From: Microvirga sp. BSC39
Lineage (GTDB): Bacteria; Pseudomonadota; Alphaproteobacteria; Rhizobiales; Beijerinckiaceae
Assembly (NCBI RefSeq): GCF_000739015.1
Contig: NZ_JPUG01000071.1
Location: 1-64,000, forward strand
Length of the DNA stretch: 64,000 bases
Reading direction: 5' to 3'
A program made the position numbers and the translations under genes. Positions 1 to 7,823 of the stretch are shown here, piece by piece. The notes beneath the pieces are model-generated. The model made no database searches and had not been told where the DNA came from. It saw only the letters and a program-made list of their open reading frames with translations. The number at the start of each line of letters is the position of its first letter. Within the stretch, counting starts at the first letter, position 1.

Positions 1-374
1 TCCGATGTACCCTGACTGCAGCCGGTCAATCAGTGCCGCGCTATCAGTGTACTGATTGGGCGTGGCCAACCACTCCCACGCCTCCTCAGGGGACGGGAAG
101 TACCCCGCAACACGGTCGAGTCCTTGGAGAGGTCGGGAGGGCTCAAACTGACGCTCCGGTAGACGAACTCATGGGCGTCCTTGCGGACGGCAATGAGCGT
201 CCCATTATCTCGCCACAGATCGAGGGTCGCGGGGGAGATACCGAGCTTCTCCGCGATGCTGGCAACTCCAAGGATCTCGGATGCCGTCCGGTCTGTTGAG
301 TCATCATCGACTGTGATGTCGTCCAGCAGCGCTTTACCCTCTATCAGGCTGACTAGGGGCCCGAGGCCTGAGCC
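1..374 (-). pseudogene. Xre/MbcA/ParS-type antitoxin remnant, frameshifted, runs off window start
   Basis: Read on the minus strand, the upper part encodes a helix-turn-helix-like segment (IAEKLGISPATLDLWRDNG) followed by VRKDAHEFVY. About one base is then missing near position 158, and the reading continues in another frame with PEEAWEWLATPNQ and ALIDRLQSG. That layout (HTH, then a domain with a W-L-x-T/R-P-N motif) is typical of the toxin-binding domain of Xre/MbcA/ParS antitoxins that partner RES toxins. No ATG is visible at the 5' end; an in-frame TAA lies near 375. The gene is therefore probably dead, unless the shift is a sequencing error. The 3' end and any toxin partner lie outside the window. 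The family assignment is by eye only. Confidence 0.5.
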
Positions 375-413
375 TTAGATGACCGGGCCCTCTTTCCAGT
401 CTCAAGGGCCGGC

Positions 414-1052
414 TTACCCAAAGGGCCCGAGCCGTTCCCGCTCCCTGAACTGCGGCGGGGAGGACTTCAGACGGATGTCCAGACTCATGGGCACCGCGTT
501 TGGTGAATTCTTCGAACTCTGAGATGAGCATCGCCGGCGTCCCGATCGCCCGTGGCCCCTCAATATCGGCGGACGGCGTATCCCCCACCAACAGGATCTC
601 AGCCGGCCCAAACTCAAGCCGATAACACATAAGACGGAATATAGCGGGATCTGGTTTCACCAGACCCACCTCATAAGAATGGATCACGGCATCCGGAGGA
701 TTGGGCAGAGTGGAGAGAAGCGGGAACCCATAAGGAAGTGCCAGGTTCGAACAGACGCCGATCCGCAGACTCCTGGCGCGTAGGGCTTACCAGATTGCCG
801 CGATCCCGGGCCTGAGGCGAATGGAGGCACACTCTGCCTGCAGATCCTTTTCCAGCTCTGTTAGCCTGTCCTCCCCGAGCTCTTGGCTGACCCTCGCTGC
901 GACCTCCCGCAGGCTGAGCGGCCGCCTCAGGACCTCGTCAGCAGTGATCCCCTTCACGCCTTCCCGTAGCAGAGTTCGAACGGTTGCCGCTTGTCGGTTA
1001 TCTCGACCAAGGTCCCGAAGGCATCAAAACAGACTGCTCGAACGTCGCTCAT
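414..1052 (-). pseudogene. HAD-superfamily hydrolase, broken by frameshift and stop
   Basis: The gene opens with ATG at 1052 and MSDVRAVCFDAFGTLVEI, the HAD motif I (DxFGT) of phosphatase/dehalogenase-type hydrolases. After about 25 residues the frame is lost near position 980: one missing base would join it to RTLLREGVKGITADEV. The second frame meets an in-frame TAA at about 789 after GIAAIW, then continues with ARSLRIGVCSNL (motif II region), GLVKPDPAIF (motif III lysine) and ILLVGDTPSADIEG (motif IV). All four HAD motifs are thus recognisable but spread over interrupted frames. The C-terminus is uncertain; it may end at 414 after another shift or at 334. The gene lies 37 bases downstream of the antitoxin-like gene at 1090-1401 and probably shared its transcript. 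Confidence 0.75.
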
Positions 1053-1089
1053 GCTCAGTCAGCCCTCTACTTCTACTCTGCCTCGATTC

Positions 1090-1401
1090 TCACAGGTAAA
1101 CTCCGTGTTCGATCTGGAGGAAAAGCTGGAGGACTAGGTCGATTTTACCTTGGGAGATCAGGTCCACAGGAGCGGCCTGCAGCACCTTATTGGGCTCGAG
1201 GAGCCACAACAATCCCAGATTCCCGAAGACCTCGTGTGTCTTCCCAATCACGGTGGCGATCTCCGGCTCAGATCCTTTGAGTGACATGAGCTTCTCAATC
1301 TTTCCTTCGAGATAAGCCATCGCTTGGCCGACCCAAGGGGCGACCTTCGCCACCGTGTAGGGAGTGAACGCTTGGGCTCTATAGTCAGTTTTCTGGATCA
1401 T
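1090..1401 (-). CDS. MbcA/ParS-type antitoxin toxin-binding domain protein
   Basis: A 103-residue protein whose second half (KTHEVFGNLGLLWLLEPNK, then APVDLI and a terminal LQIEHGVYL) follows the pattern of the MbcA/ParS/Xre toxin-binding domain: VFG..., WL..PN, ...P-DLL, and a closing RIEHGVY. In the family this domain neutralises RES-type NAD-degrading toxins. No RES toxin gene follows; the next minus-strand frame is the broken HAD hydrolase. The protein is shorter than usual (about 120-150 residues) and has no clear N-terminal HTH. It may be an orphan antitoxin, or may serve another partner. The start ATG at 1401 is the only sensible one. Confidence 0.6.
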   Translation of the reverse strand: MIQKTDYRAQAFTPYTVAKVAPWVGQAMAYLEGKIEKLMSLKGSEPEIATVIGKTHEVFGNLGLLWLLEPNKVLQAAPVDLISQGKIDLVLQLFLQIEHGVYL

Positions 1402-1585
1402 GAAGGACGCGCCTCTGTCCCTCAGCTAGAAAGCAGAATAATCCAATCGGCGTGGTCGACAGCGTTCATTATTTTCTTATTAACCATCCCGGGCGGAAGA
1501 TGGCCGGAGCTGAAAGGCAGGCGGGCAGTGCGAGGATGTACCGCCTCCTCGCCTTTGGCAGCGTCGTCACCTCAAGGAGCCAAGC

Positions 1586-1966
1586 GTGAACGCGATCCTG
1601 AAAGAGCGCATCGGAGAACGGGTAAGCGCTCTCAAGATCTCGTGGCGCAGGGCTTCCCTGGAAGCAGGCTTTGAAGCGGGGTTCATCCAGGACATCATTA
1701 CGGGTCGTTCGCAGCATCCAGGAGAAGATGCCTTGGCGAGCCTTGCTTCCGTGCTCAAGTGCAGCCCGGCCTATCTTGCTGGCCAAAGCGATGACCTCGC
1801 TGGAGCATCAACAGCGCGCGGTACCATGGTATCGGCTTCAGACCCTATACAACGGGCCGATGCGGTGATGGCGCTTAGGATTGTCGACGAACTCTTGGCC
1901 GGAGGGCACGTTGAGGCGGCTCGCGTTGCTGTCAGGCGTGCCCTCAAAGCCATTGCTGTCGAATAG
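1586..1966 (+). CDS. XRE-family HTH transcriptional regulator
   Basis: A 126-residue protein starting at GTG, with AAGGAG about 7 bases upstream. Residues 8-65 form a lambda-repressor-like helix-turn-helix: RIGERVSALKISWRRASLEA, then GFIQDIITGRSQHPGEDAL and LASVLKCSPAYLAGQ. The rest is a short alanine-rich helical tail. Such proteins are common among phage-type or toxin-antitoxin regulators in Hyphomicrobiales. It is divergent from the antitoxin-like gene, 184 bases away, and could control it. No target can be named from the sequence. Confidence 0.8.
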   Translation: MNAILKERIGERVSALKISWRRASLEAGFEAGFIQDIITGRSQHPGEDALASLASVLKCSPAYLAGQSDDLAGASTARGTMVSASDPIQRADAVMALRIVDELLAGGHVEAARVAVRRALKAIAVE

Positions 1967-2011
1967 GAGACCCAGCCTGAGTTGCTCCAGGCGATATAGG
2001 GCAATAAGCCA

Positions 2012-2045
2012 GGTAGCCTTACCGGCTGCCCATCGGCTGGCTACC
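2012..2045 (+). terminator. stem-loop after XRE gene
   Basis: GGTAGCC (2012-2018) pairs with GGCTACC (2039-2045), with a nested CCG/CGG inside the loop. There is no clear T-run after it. It lies between the XRE gene and the DUF2158 gene, so it may be a weak terminator or processing hairpin. Confidence 0.35.
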
Positions 2046-2073
2046 CTCTCGTGATGTGGAGCAGGAGCGAACT

Positions 2074-2262
2074 ATGCAGTTCAGCGTTGGCGATGTCGTG
2101 CATCTGATTGCTTATCCTTCTCACCGGATGACGGTTGTTGAGGTCGATGGCTGTGAGATCACCTGCAGATGGTTCGAGGGAGCTGCAGTCAAAGAAGGCA
2201 TATTTCCGTTGAACTTTATTGCAAAGGAGTTTCAGCCTCAGAAGCCTATCGTTCCCGCATAG
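2074..2262 (+). CDS. DUF2158 (YodC-like) small protein
   Basis: A 62-residue protein (MQFSVGDVVHLIAYPSHRMT, then VVEVDGCEITCRWF and a C-terminal FPLNFIAKEF). This matches the YodC/DUF2158 pattern: F.VGDVV.L....MTV..V....V.C.WF.G. The fold is a small beta-barrel of unknown role. The ATG at 2074 is preferred over an upstream in-frame start because GGAG sits about 10-15 bases before it and because the family begins at this F-x-VGD motif. It is a single-gene unit facing the mucR-like gene tail to tail. Confidence 0.7.
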   Translation: MQFSVGDVVHLIAYPSHRMTVVEVDGCEITCRWFEGAAVKEGIFPLNFIAKEFQPQKPIVPA

Positions 2263-2326
2263 AGGCAATTCACGACCCTCATCTCAGGTAGTGTTAGGAG
2301 ACAACGAGCCTGGCCTGAGAGCGTGC

Positions 2327-2830
2327 TTACTTGCCAGCCGCTTTCTTCGAAGGTGTACGGCGCTTCGGCTTTGCCGCCTCAGCCGGTGCCGCGACTTTCT
2401 CATCCGCGGTAGCTGCTTTCGAGGCATTCTTCCTCCGCATCTGGCCGAGGCCGCTGCTCTTGGCGAGCTCGGATCGCTTCGCAGCATAGCTGGGTGCAAC
2501 CATCGGGTAATCGGCTGGGAGGCCCCACTTCGCCCGATACTCCTCGGCCGTCAGCCCGAGCTTGCCCAAGTGGCGCTTGAGCGTCTTGTACTGCTTGCCG
2601 TCCTCAAGACTGATCAGGAAGTCTGACGTGATGGACTTCTTGATCGAAATACGTGGCTCTGGCTTCTCAGGCTCTGCCTGCCTCGGAGCAGCGAGACCTT
2701 GCAAGGCAGCGTGCACTGATGCAATCACGTTAGGCAAATCGCCCCGATGAACCGAGTTGTTTGCAACGTAAGACGAAACGATGTCGGCGGTGATGCTGGC
2801 GAAATCTAGCTGCTGTTCAGGCTGATCCAT
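2327..2830 (-). CDS. MucR/Ros-family transcriptional regulator lacking canonical zinc cysteines
   Basis: A 167-residue protein of the MucR/Ros family of alphaproteobacterial DNA-binding regulators, which control exopolysaccharide, motility and cell-cycle genes and often bind AT-rich sites as H-NS-like oligomers. The N-terminal helical region (residues 1-45) fits the oligomerisation part. The core runs SITSDFLISLEDGKQYKTLK, RHLGKLGLTAEEYRAKWGLP, ADYPMVAPSYAAKRSELAKS. In Ros the segment before LEDG carries zinc-binding cysteines; here it reads FLISLEDG with none, as in the zinc-free Ros homologues described from Mesorhizobium. A long Lys/Ala/Pro tail follows. AGGATG precedes the ATG. Confidence 0.88.
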   Translation of the reverse strand: MDQPEQQLDFASITADIVSSYVANNSVHRGDLPNVIASVHAALQGLAAPRQAEPEKPEPRISIKKSITSDFLISLEDGKQYKTLKRHLGKLGLTAEEYRAKWGLPADYPMVAPSYAAKRSELAKSSGLGQMRRKNASKAATADEKVAAPAEAAKPKRRTPSKKAAGK

Positions 2831-3119
2831 AACTCATCCTATATTGGGTAAGGTAATGCGCGATCAGTTAGCCGATTTCATTGCGGCGTCAAGCCGCCCG
2901 GGCGGGTGCGGGAGCAAACCAACTGAGGGATTTTCCGAGAGGACGCTCTACGCCATTCTATGATTGCTTGGCGCAGTGGTCCATCTGCTCCACCGTTCAA
3001 CCTTTGGATCTGGGCTGCTGCCTTTCTGTCGGGAAATTGGCAGAAGAAGCGCTTGGATGTGAAGCTTCGGTTTGGACGAAGTAGGTATTGATCAGAGCCA
3101 CAACCTTTCGGCTCAGCGC

Positions 3120-3436
3120 CTAATCCTCTTCAATGTTGTCCCTGTCGATGATCTCGAGCCTGACTTCGAAATCAGGGTCACAAATGAGAATGACCGGATC
3201 CTGCTCGTCACCGTCCCCGGCCTGTCCAAGAACCAGCCCTCATCCGGATTAGAGTCTTCTACCTCAAGACCTGCATTGAGGCTCTCGACAATATACTTGG
3301 CCAGACGATCGTTGATCCTCGTGCCATCATCCTGGCCAAAGATGATCCGCGGCTCGCCTTTGTGATCCCGAATGACGTGCTGCCGATCTCGTCCGGGGCG
3401 GGCGATGAAGAGGGTCCATTGTGACGATGAGCTCAT
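3120..3436 (-). pseudogene. hypothetical acidic protein with probable frameshift at a G run
   Basis: From ATG at 3436 a plausible protein is read (MSSSSQWTLFIARPGRDRQH, then EPRIIFGQDDGTRINDRLAK and NPDEGWFLDRPG). After the GGGG run near 3203-3206 the current frame becomes low-complexity and ends at 3113. One extra G there would instead give DGDEQDPVILICDPDFEVRL and a stop at 3120, a far more protein-like acidic tail. So this is either a recent frameshift or a homopolymer sequencing error; if the latter, it is an intact gene of about 105 residues. The family is not recognised. It sits alone between the mucR-like and coiled-coil genes. Confidence 0.45.
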
Positions 3437-3600
3437 GGGCCGTTCTGCTTGCGAACTTCGTTGAAAACCTGAGCAAAGCTGTGTTTCTGCGTCAAGCCAT
3501 GCCCCACTGCGTCTGGGAGGCTTTTGGTGCGTCAGCTTACGTGGTTACAGTGTGAGCCATCTCATCTTAGAACAACAGCAGACCCGCATACGCGAGCATG

Positions 3601-4809
3601 TCACTTAGGTGTTTCAGGCGACATGGGAACTGCATCGGCTGGAGCACCTGCTCCGGATGTGTTCCCGCTAGTCGGTGGCGTGGCGAGTTGCTGACGTGCT
3701 TCGGCAAGTTGGCTTTGAGCATCAGCGAGTCCCTGACGGGTCGCCTGAAGCCGCCCCTCCAGCTCTGCAACCTCCCGGTTGCGGGCGGCCAGGTCGTCTG
3801 TTGCCCTCGCCAGCTGAGCCTGAAGCTCAGACCGTTGCTGGGTTGCTTTATCTTGAAAATCAACCTGCTCCCTCGTCAGGCGCTCCCGCTCCGAACGAAG
3901 GTTGGCAAGATCTGTCTGAGTGGATGCTTGCGCGTTTCGCACCTGCTGGAGACGTTGCTCAACCTCTGTGAGTTCCGCTCTGCGGGACGACATCTCCTGA
4001 GCAGCCTGGGCTACCGACTCGTGGGCCGCTGTCGCCTCACGGCGAGCGTTCTCAATCTGACGGCTCAGGTCCGTTAATTCCTGCCGGCGTGCCACAACGG
4101 TCTGTTCGCTTGTCGCCATCTCCTCCATCACAGAAGCGAGCCGCTGTTCCGCCTGCTGTAGCTGGTTTTGGATGTCCGGCAGGCGGTGCGACAGTGCCGT
4201 GACGCTGCGATCCAGCTCAGCGGCTCTTTGCTCATTGGCCTGCAGGGCTTGTCGAGCAGCAGAGGTCTGGGTCTGAACCTCGGTTCGGGCCTGGGTGAGT
4301 TGCGTCAGCTGCTGTTGTTGAGCCTGCAGGTCCTGCAGAGTAGCGGTGAGCTGCGCTTGGGCTTGCTCGCGCGCTTGTGTGACCTGGGCCATCTGTTGCT
4401 GGGTTGTCTGAAGCGACTGCTGCAGGGTCCCGAGCTGAGCCTGAAGCTGGTCACGGGACTGAGCTGCCTCCGTGAGCTGCTGTTGGGAAGCCTGCGTGGT
4501 TCGCTGCAAGGTTGTAAGCTCAGTCTGCGTCTGCTCCCGTGCCTGTGTTATCTGGGCCAGCCGCTGCTCGGCGCCAACTACCTGAGCCTGCAGGTCCGCC
4601 AGGGTCCCTCCGGTGCGCTGCTGCTCGTCGAGCTGCCGTCGCAGGGTAGCTTCGGCCTGTTGAACACGGGTTATCTCCGTTTGGGCTTCCTGCTGCTGGT
4701 CAGAAGAGGAGAGCCCAACGCCAAGGGCCAGAAGCCAGCCCAGGATGGCAGCCCCAGCCAGCGCCAGAGACACAGGCCGCTTCAGCTCAGAGCGGTAATC
4801 GATGGGCAT
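3601..4809 (-). CDS. membrane-anchored Gln-rich coiled-coil protein
   Basis: A 402-residue protein with a short basic N-terminus (MPIDYRSELKRPVS), one transmembrane segment (about residues 14-33, LALAGAAILGWLLALGVGL), and then some 330 residues of almost unbroken Gln/Ala/Leu/Glu-rich heptad-like coiled coil containing repeated QLTQLTQAR / QVTQAREQ blocks. The Pro/Gly/Ala/Ser tail is disordered. The layout suggests a bitopic membrane protein with a long rod, probably periplasmic; such proteins act as spacers or in envelope organisation, but no family function can be assigned. The ATG at 4809 has GGAGG 6 bases upstream. It is divergent from the DUF892 gene. Confidence 0.7.
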   Translation of the reverse strand: MPIDYRSELKRPVSLALAGAAILGWLLALGVGLSSSDQQQEAQTEITRVQQAEATLRRQLDEQQRTGGTLADLQAQVVGAEQRLAQITQAREQTQTELTTLQRTTQASQQQLTEAAQSRDQLQAQLGTLQQSLQTTQQQMAQVTQAREQAQAQLTATLQDLQAQQQQLTQLTQARTEVQTQTSAARQALQANEQRAAELDRSVTALSHRLPDIQNQLQQAEQRLASVMEEMATSEQTVVARRQELTDLSRQIENARREATAAHESVAQAAQEMSSRRAELTEVEQRLQQVRNAQASTQTDLANLRSERERLTREQVDFQDKATQQRSELQAQLARATDDLAARNREVAELEGRLQATRQGLADAQSQLAEARQQLATPPTSGNTSGAGAPADAVPMSPETPK

Positions 4810-4978
4810 CATTGTCCTCCAGCGCGTGGGCTGCACGATCTAACGCAGGACCGTCACGAGCGTTGCCCGTTCCGGTACCCCGAATGAACCCTTCTGTTCG
4901 GCCTAGCATCAACTGCGGAACGCCAGGCTGTCCTAAGGATTGTCCGTATCGTTGCACCACCTGGCTAGGAGACCGACC

Positions 4979-5470
4979 ATGGCTGATAAGGATCTGAAGG
5001 CGCTCTTTTTGCATCAGCTCAAGGACACGTATTTCGCTGAGAATGCTATCCTCAAAGCCCTGCCGCAGATGGCGGAAGCCGCGCACGCCGAGGAGCTCAA
5101 AGGTGCCTTCGCCGTTCACCTGAAGGAGACAGAAGGGCAGGTGAAACGTCTGGAGCAGGTATTCCAGCTGTTAGGCGAGAAGCCTGCGGGTGTTGAGTGC
5201 AAAGCCATTCAGGGCATCATCGAGGAAGGCCAGGAAATCCTGCAGGATTTCAGCGGCGGCGAGGCTCTGGATGCCGGGCTGATCGCGGCTGCCCAGGCGG
5301 TGGAGCACTATGAGATTACCCGCTACGGCACCTTGCTCGCGTGGGCTAAGCAGCTTGGCCTCTCGGAGGCGGAGGGGCTCATCCAGGAGACCCTGATCGA
5401 GGAAGAGAACACTGATCAGATCCTCTCCGAACTCGCCGAGGATGCCATCAATCCTGCCGCTGCCGCTTAG
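4979..5470 (+). CDS. DUF892 (YciE/YciF-like) ferritin-fold protein
   Basis: A 163-residue protein (MADKDLKALFLHQLKDTYFA, ...) matching the YciE/YciF/DUF892 family: LFLHQLKDTYFAENAILKAL, HLKETEGQVKRLEQVF, EHYEITRYGTLLAWAKQLG and a closing LIEEENTDQILSELAE. The family forms four-helix ferritin-like bundles with Glu/His candidate metal ligands and is induced by stress in enterobacteria; its exact role is unresolved. AGGAGA just upstream sets the start at 4979, not at an upstream in-frame ATG. The DNA glycosylase gene follows after 46 bases on the same strand, so both may be stress- or damage-related and co-transcribed. Confidence 0.88.
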   Translation: MADKDLKALFLHQLKDTYFAENAILKALPQMAEAAHAEELKGAFAVHLKETEGQVKRLEQVFQLLGEKPAGVECKAIQGIIEEGQEILQDFSGGEALDAGLIAAAQAVEHYEITRYGTLLAWAKQLGLSEAEGLIQETLIEEENTDQILSELAEDAINPAAAA

Positions 5471-5516
5471 GTGGCCTTGAGGAGGACCTGATCCGATCGC
5501 TGAGCCTGATGGGCCA

Positions 5517-6071
5517 ATGGCAACAACACTGTCGCAGTTCTTCTTCGCTCGTGATCCGGTGACGGTCGCCCGCGATCTGATCGGAGCCATCCTGCTTGTG
5601 GACTGTATCGGCGGCCGGATTGTTGAGACTGAAGCCTACACCGACGATGATCCTGCCTCCCATAGCTTTCGTGGTCCGACGCCTCGGAACGCAGCCATGT
5701 TTGGTCCTCCGGGCCACGCCTATGTGTACCGGTCCTACGGCATGCATTGGTGCCTGAACCTCGTCTGTTTGTCAGGCAGTGCGGTTCTCGTCAGGGCCAT
5801 TGAGCCAACCAGGGGCATTGAGGTCATGAGGGTGCGGCGAGGTGTCGAGGACTTACGCCTTCTCTGCTCAGGTCCTGGTCGTCTGTGCCAGGCTCTGGGC
5901 GTGACAATCATCCACAATGAGTTGCCGCTGGACCAAACACCCTTCCAACTCCTCGGCCAGGGGAGCCCAGTTGAGGTTGTGACAGGAATACGGATCGGGA
6001 TCACCCGAGCCACTGACTTGCCCTGGCGGTTTGCTCTCGCAGGTTCGCGCTTTCTGAGCCGAAAGATCTGA
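5517..6071 (+). CDS. 3-methyladenine DNA glycosylase, AAG/MPG family
   Basis: A 184-residue protein of the AAG/MPG (3MGH) superfamily, which excises alkylated and deaminated purines in base-excision repair. Visible motifs are LIGAILLVDCIGG, the catalytic GRIVETEAYTDDDPASHSF with the general-base glutamate, RNAAMFGPPGHAYVYRSYGM, and the intercalating-loop tyrosine region YGMHWCLNLVC. GPGRLCQALGVT and a C-terminal RIGITRATDLPWRF complete the domain. Length is normal to slightly short (family about 185-210). It lies 46 bases after the DUF892 gene. Confidence 0.93.
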   Translation: MATTLSQFFFARDPVTVARDLIGAILLVDCIGGRIVETEAYTDDDPASHSFRGPTPRNAAMFGPPGHAYVYRSYGMHWCLNLVCLSGSAVLVRAIEPTRGIEVMRVRRGVEDLRLLCSGPGRLCQALGVTIIHNELPLDQTPFQLLGQGSPVEVVTGIRIGITRATDLPWRFALAGSRFLSRKI

Positions 6072-6274
6072 TGCTACCCAAGAACAGGATGATCTTACCA
6101 TCCGTGCCGCTGTTCGCCCTGGCGTGGGTCATCGGCGAAGTCTGGCGGAGCGCCATAGGGCTCACCACGGCGGGAGTGCCGCGGCGCGTCCGGCCAGTGC
6201 ACAATTTCGCGCCACATCCCCTGGCGATTGTTGCCCAAAGGCTCGTCCGTCCTTCGCAGACGGAGAGCCGCGTC

Positions 6275-6682
6275 TTAGGGATGCAGGCGCGCCCCCTTCG
6301 TAGCCTTGTCGATCTCCTTCTTCGGACCAAGGAGCGCAAGGCCGACAAGATCCGGCATGTCAGCCGGCTCGGCACGAAAGACCGCACGGTTGGCGGCATC
6401 ATGCCCAGTCTCAAACATGGCGCGGACATAGGCGCTGCGCGTGAGATTGCGCTGGAGCGACTGCTGCCAAGCCCGCTGCAGAACCTCAGTCGACGCTGCA
6501 AAGATCAGAATCGGTTGGCCGAGCAGGCGCCCATGAAAGCGCCCCGCAGCGTCCTCGTAGGGCTGGCCCATGGCCTCGGGAACCGCGCCTGCAATGCCGG
6601 TTGCGAGAAAGGCCGTGACATTCAGCTTCTGCCACACGGCCAGACCCTCATGAACGAGGACCGCTACCTTCGTGTCGAACAT
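6275..6682 (-). CDS. DUF2000 family protein
   Basis: A 135-residue protein with the DUF2000 signature: MFDTKVAVLVHEGLAVWQKL, NVTAFLATGI, then YEDAAGRFHGRLLGQPILIF and a C-terminal KEIDKATKGARLHP. The family is uncharacterised, with a peptidyl-tRNA hydrolase II-like fold. It lies 35 bases downstream of the AraC-type regulator on the same strand, so the two are probably an operon. The 200-base stretch between it and the DNA glycosylase gene holds no gene I can support. Confidence 0.8.
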   Translation of the reverse strand: MFDTKVAVLVHEGLAVWQKLNVTAFLATGIAGAVPEAMGQPYEDAAGRFHGRLLGQPILIFAASTEVLQRAWQQSLQRNLTRSAYVRAMFETGHDAANRAVFRAEPADMPDLVGLALLGPKKEIDKATKGARLHP

Positions 6683-6717
6683 TGATTGAATTCTCCCTGT
6701 AGATGCGATCGGGAGAG

Positions 6718-7620
6718 TTATCCAGCGAGGCCGTCCATGTCTGGAACGTTCGTGCGTCCGAGACGGTAGGCCGCCGGGGTGAGGCCGTAGGCGCGCCGAA
6801 ACCAGCGGCCGAGATGGCTCTGATCGGCAAATCCGCTGGCCATGGCCGCTTCCACCGGCGGGACTGCTGACCGCAGCATTGCACGGGCCTTGATAAGCCT
6901 GATTTCAACAAGGCAGGCATGTGGCGAGGTGCCGAAGCGCCGGCGGAAGCCGCGGGAAAGCTGATACCGGTCCCTTGCCCCGGCTGCACGGGCGAGGTCA
7001 TCAAGGCTGAACGGCTCGTCGTAATGGGCTTGGATGTAGTCCATCGCTCGCTCTGCCACCGACGAACCGACGTTGGGCGTCGGCCTTTCTTCCTTTCCGA
7101 GGTGATGGCGCAGCAGTTCCAACACCCGATCCTGAGTTGCGTCGATGACGAGCCGTGGGGCGCCGGAGATGATGGCACGGCAAGCCGCTGCAATGGCATC
7201 GCCGAGCCGCCGGTCGTCGGCCAATGTCTTCCTGAACCCGATGTCGGCATCCCGGCCGCCCATCTCTTCGCGGAGCCAGGCTTGAGGCAGATAGAGCATG
7301 CTGTAGCGGAAGCCCTCTTCGTGCACGGCTTGGCCGTCGTGCCGCTCGCCCGGCTCGATCAGAATCACGCGTCCAGCAGTGCTCTGGCGGCGCTGCCCGC
7401 GGCAGTAGAAATCCTGGACGCCGGCATGGGTCACGCCGACCAGCCACTCGTCGTGATGGTGCATGTCATAGGCGTGGCCATGGAACTGCGCCGCCACGGC
7501 CTCGATCCCGCTGTGCCAGTCGCGCACAAGATGCACGAAATCATGACGAATAAGATCCCAGGTCTGCCGCTGGCCCTGAGAACCCTGAGTTTGTGGGAAG
7601 CAAGTGCCGTTGTCGTCCAA
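6718..7620 (-). CDS. AraC-family transcriptional regulator with cupin sensor
   Basis: A 300-residue regulator. Residues 20-150 form an AraC_binding-type cupin sensor (HDEWLVGVTHAGVQDFYCRG, PGERHDGQAVHEEGFRYSML). Residues 190-290 carry the double helix-turn-helix: AMDYIQAHYDEPFSLDDLAR, RYQLSRGFRRRFGTSPHACL, and the second HTH with ASGFADQSHLGRWFRRAYGL. This class typically represses or activates a neighbouring gene in response to a small ligand; the obvious candidates are the downstream DUF2000 gene and perhaps the divergent peptide-ABC operon starting at 7824. Confidence 0.92.
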   Translation of the reverse strand: MDDNGTCFPQTQGSQGQRQTWDLIRHDFVHLVRDWHSGIEAVAAQFHGHAYDMHHHDEWLVGVTHAGVQDFYCRGQRRQSTAGRVILIEPGERHDGQAVHEEGFRYSMLYLPQAWLREEMGGRDADIGFRKTLADDRRLGDAIAAACRAIISGAPRLVIDATQDRVLELLRHHLGKEERPTPNVGSSVAERAMDYIQAHYDEPFSLDDLARAAGARDRYQLSRGFRRRFGTSPHACLVEIRLIKARAMLRSAVPPVEAAMASGFADQSHLGRWFRRAYGLTPAAYRLGRTNVPDMDGLAG

Positions 7621-7823
7621 TGGAAATCCGCCAGTCTCTTCAGTCTGTGACGCTGATCATAATCTCTGCGGAAGGCGGTCGCCATCGAGGCTCTAGGATG
7701 GGGGACACATACCCATTTTGCAGTGAACTGGGCATCTCCATTCCTATTGACCTCAATCTTGCATTCGCTCACTATGACATAACTAAAGCTAATAATACAT
7801 AATTATAGAGCAAGAGGGTGACC

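Noticed and set aside
2881..3084. 67-codon plus-strand frame between mucR-like and 3113 genes
   Set aside because: Unusual composition, no ribosome site and no similarity recognised.
4168..4887. 239-codon plus-strand Leu-rich open frame
   Set aside because: Reverse complement of the Gln-rich coiled-coil gene gives Leu/Ser-rich nonsense; the coiled-coil frame has a ribosome site and a membrane helix.
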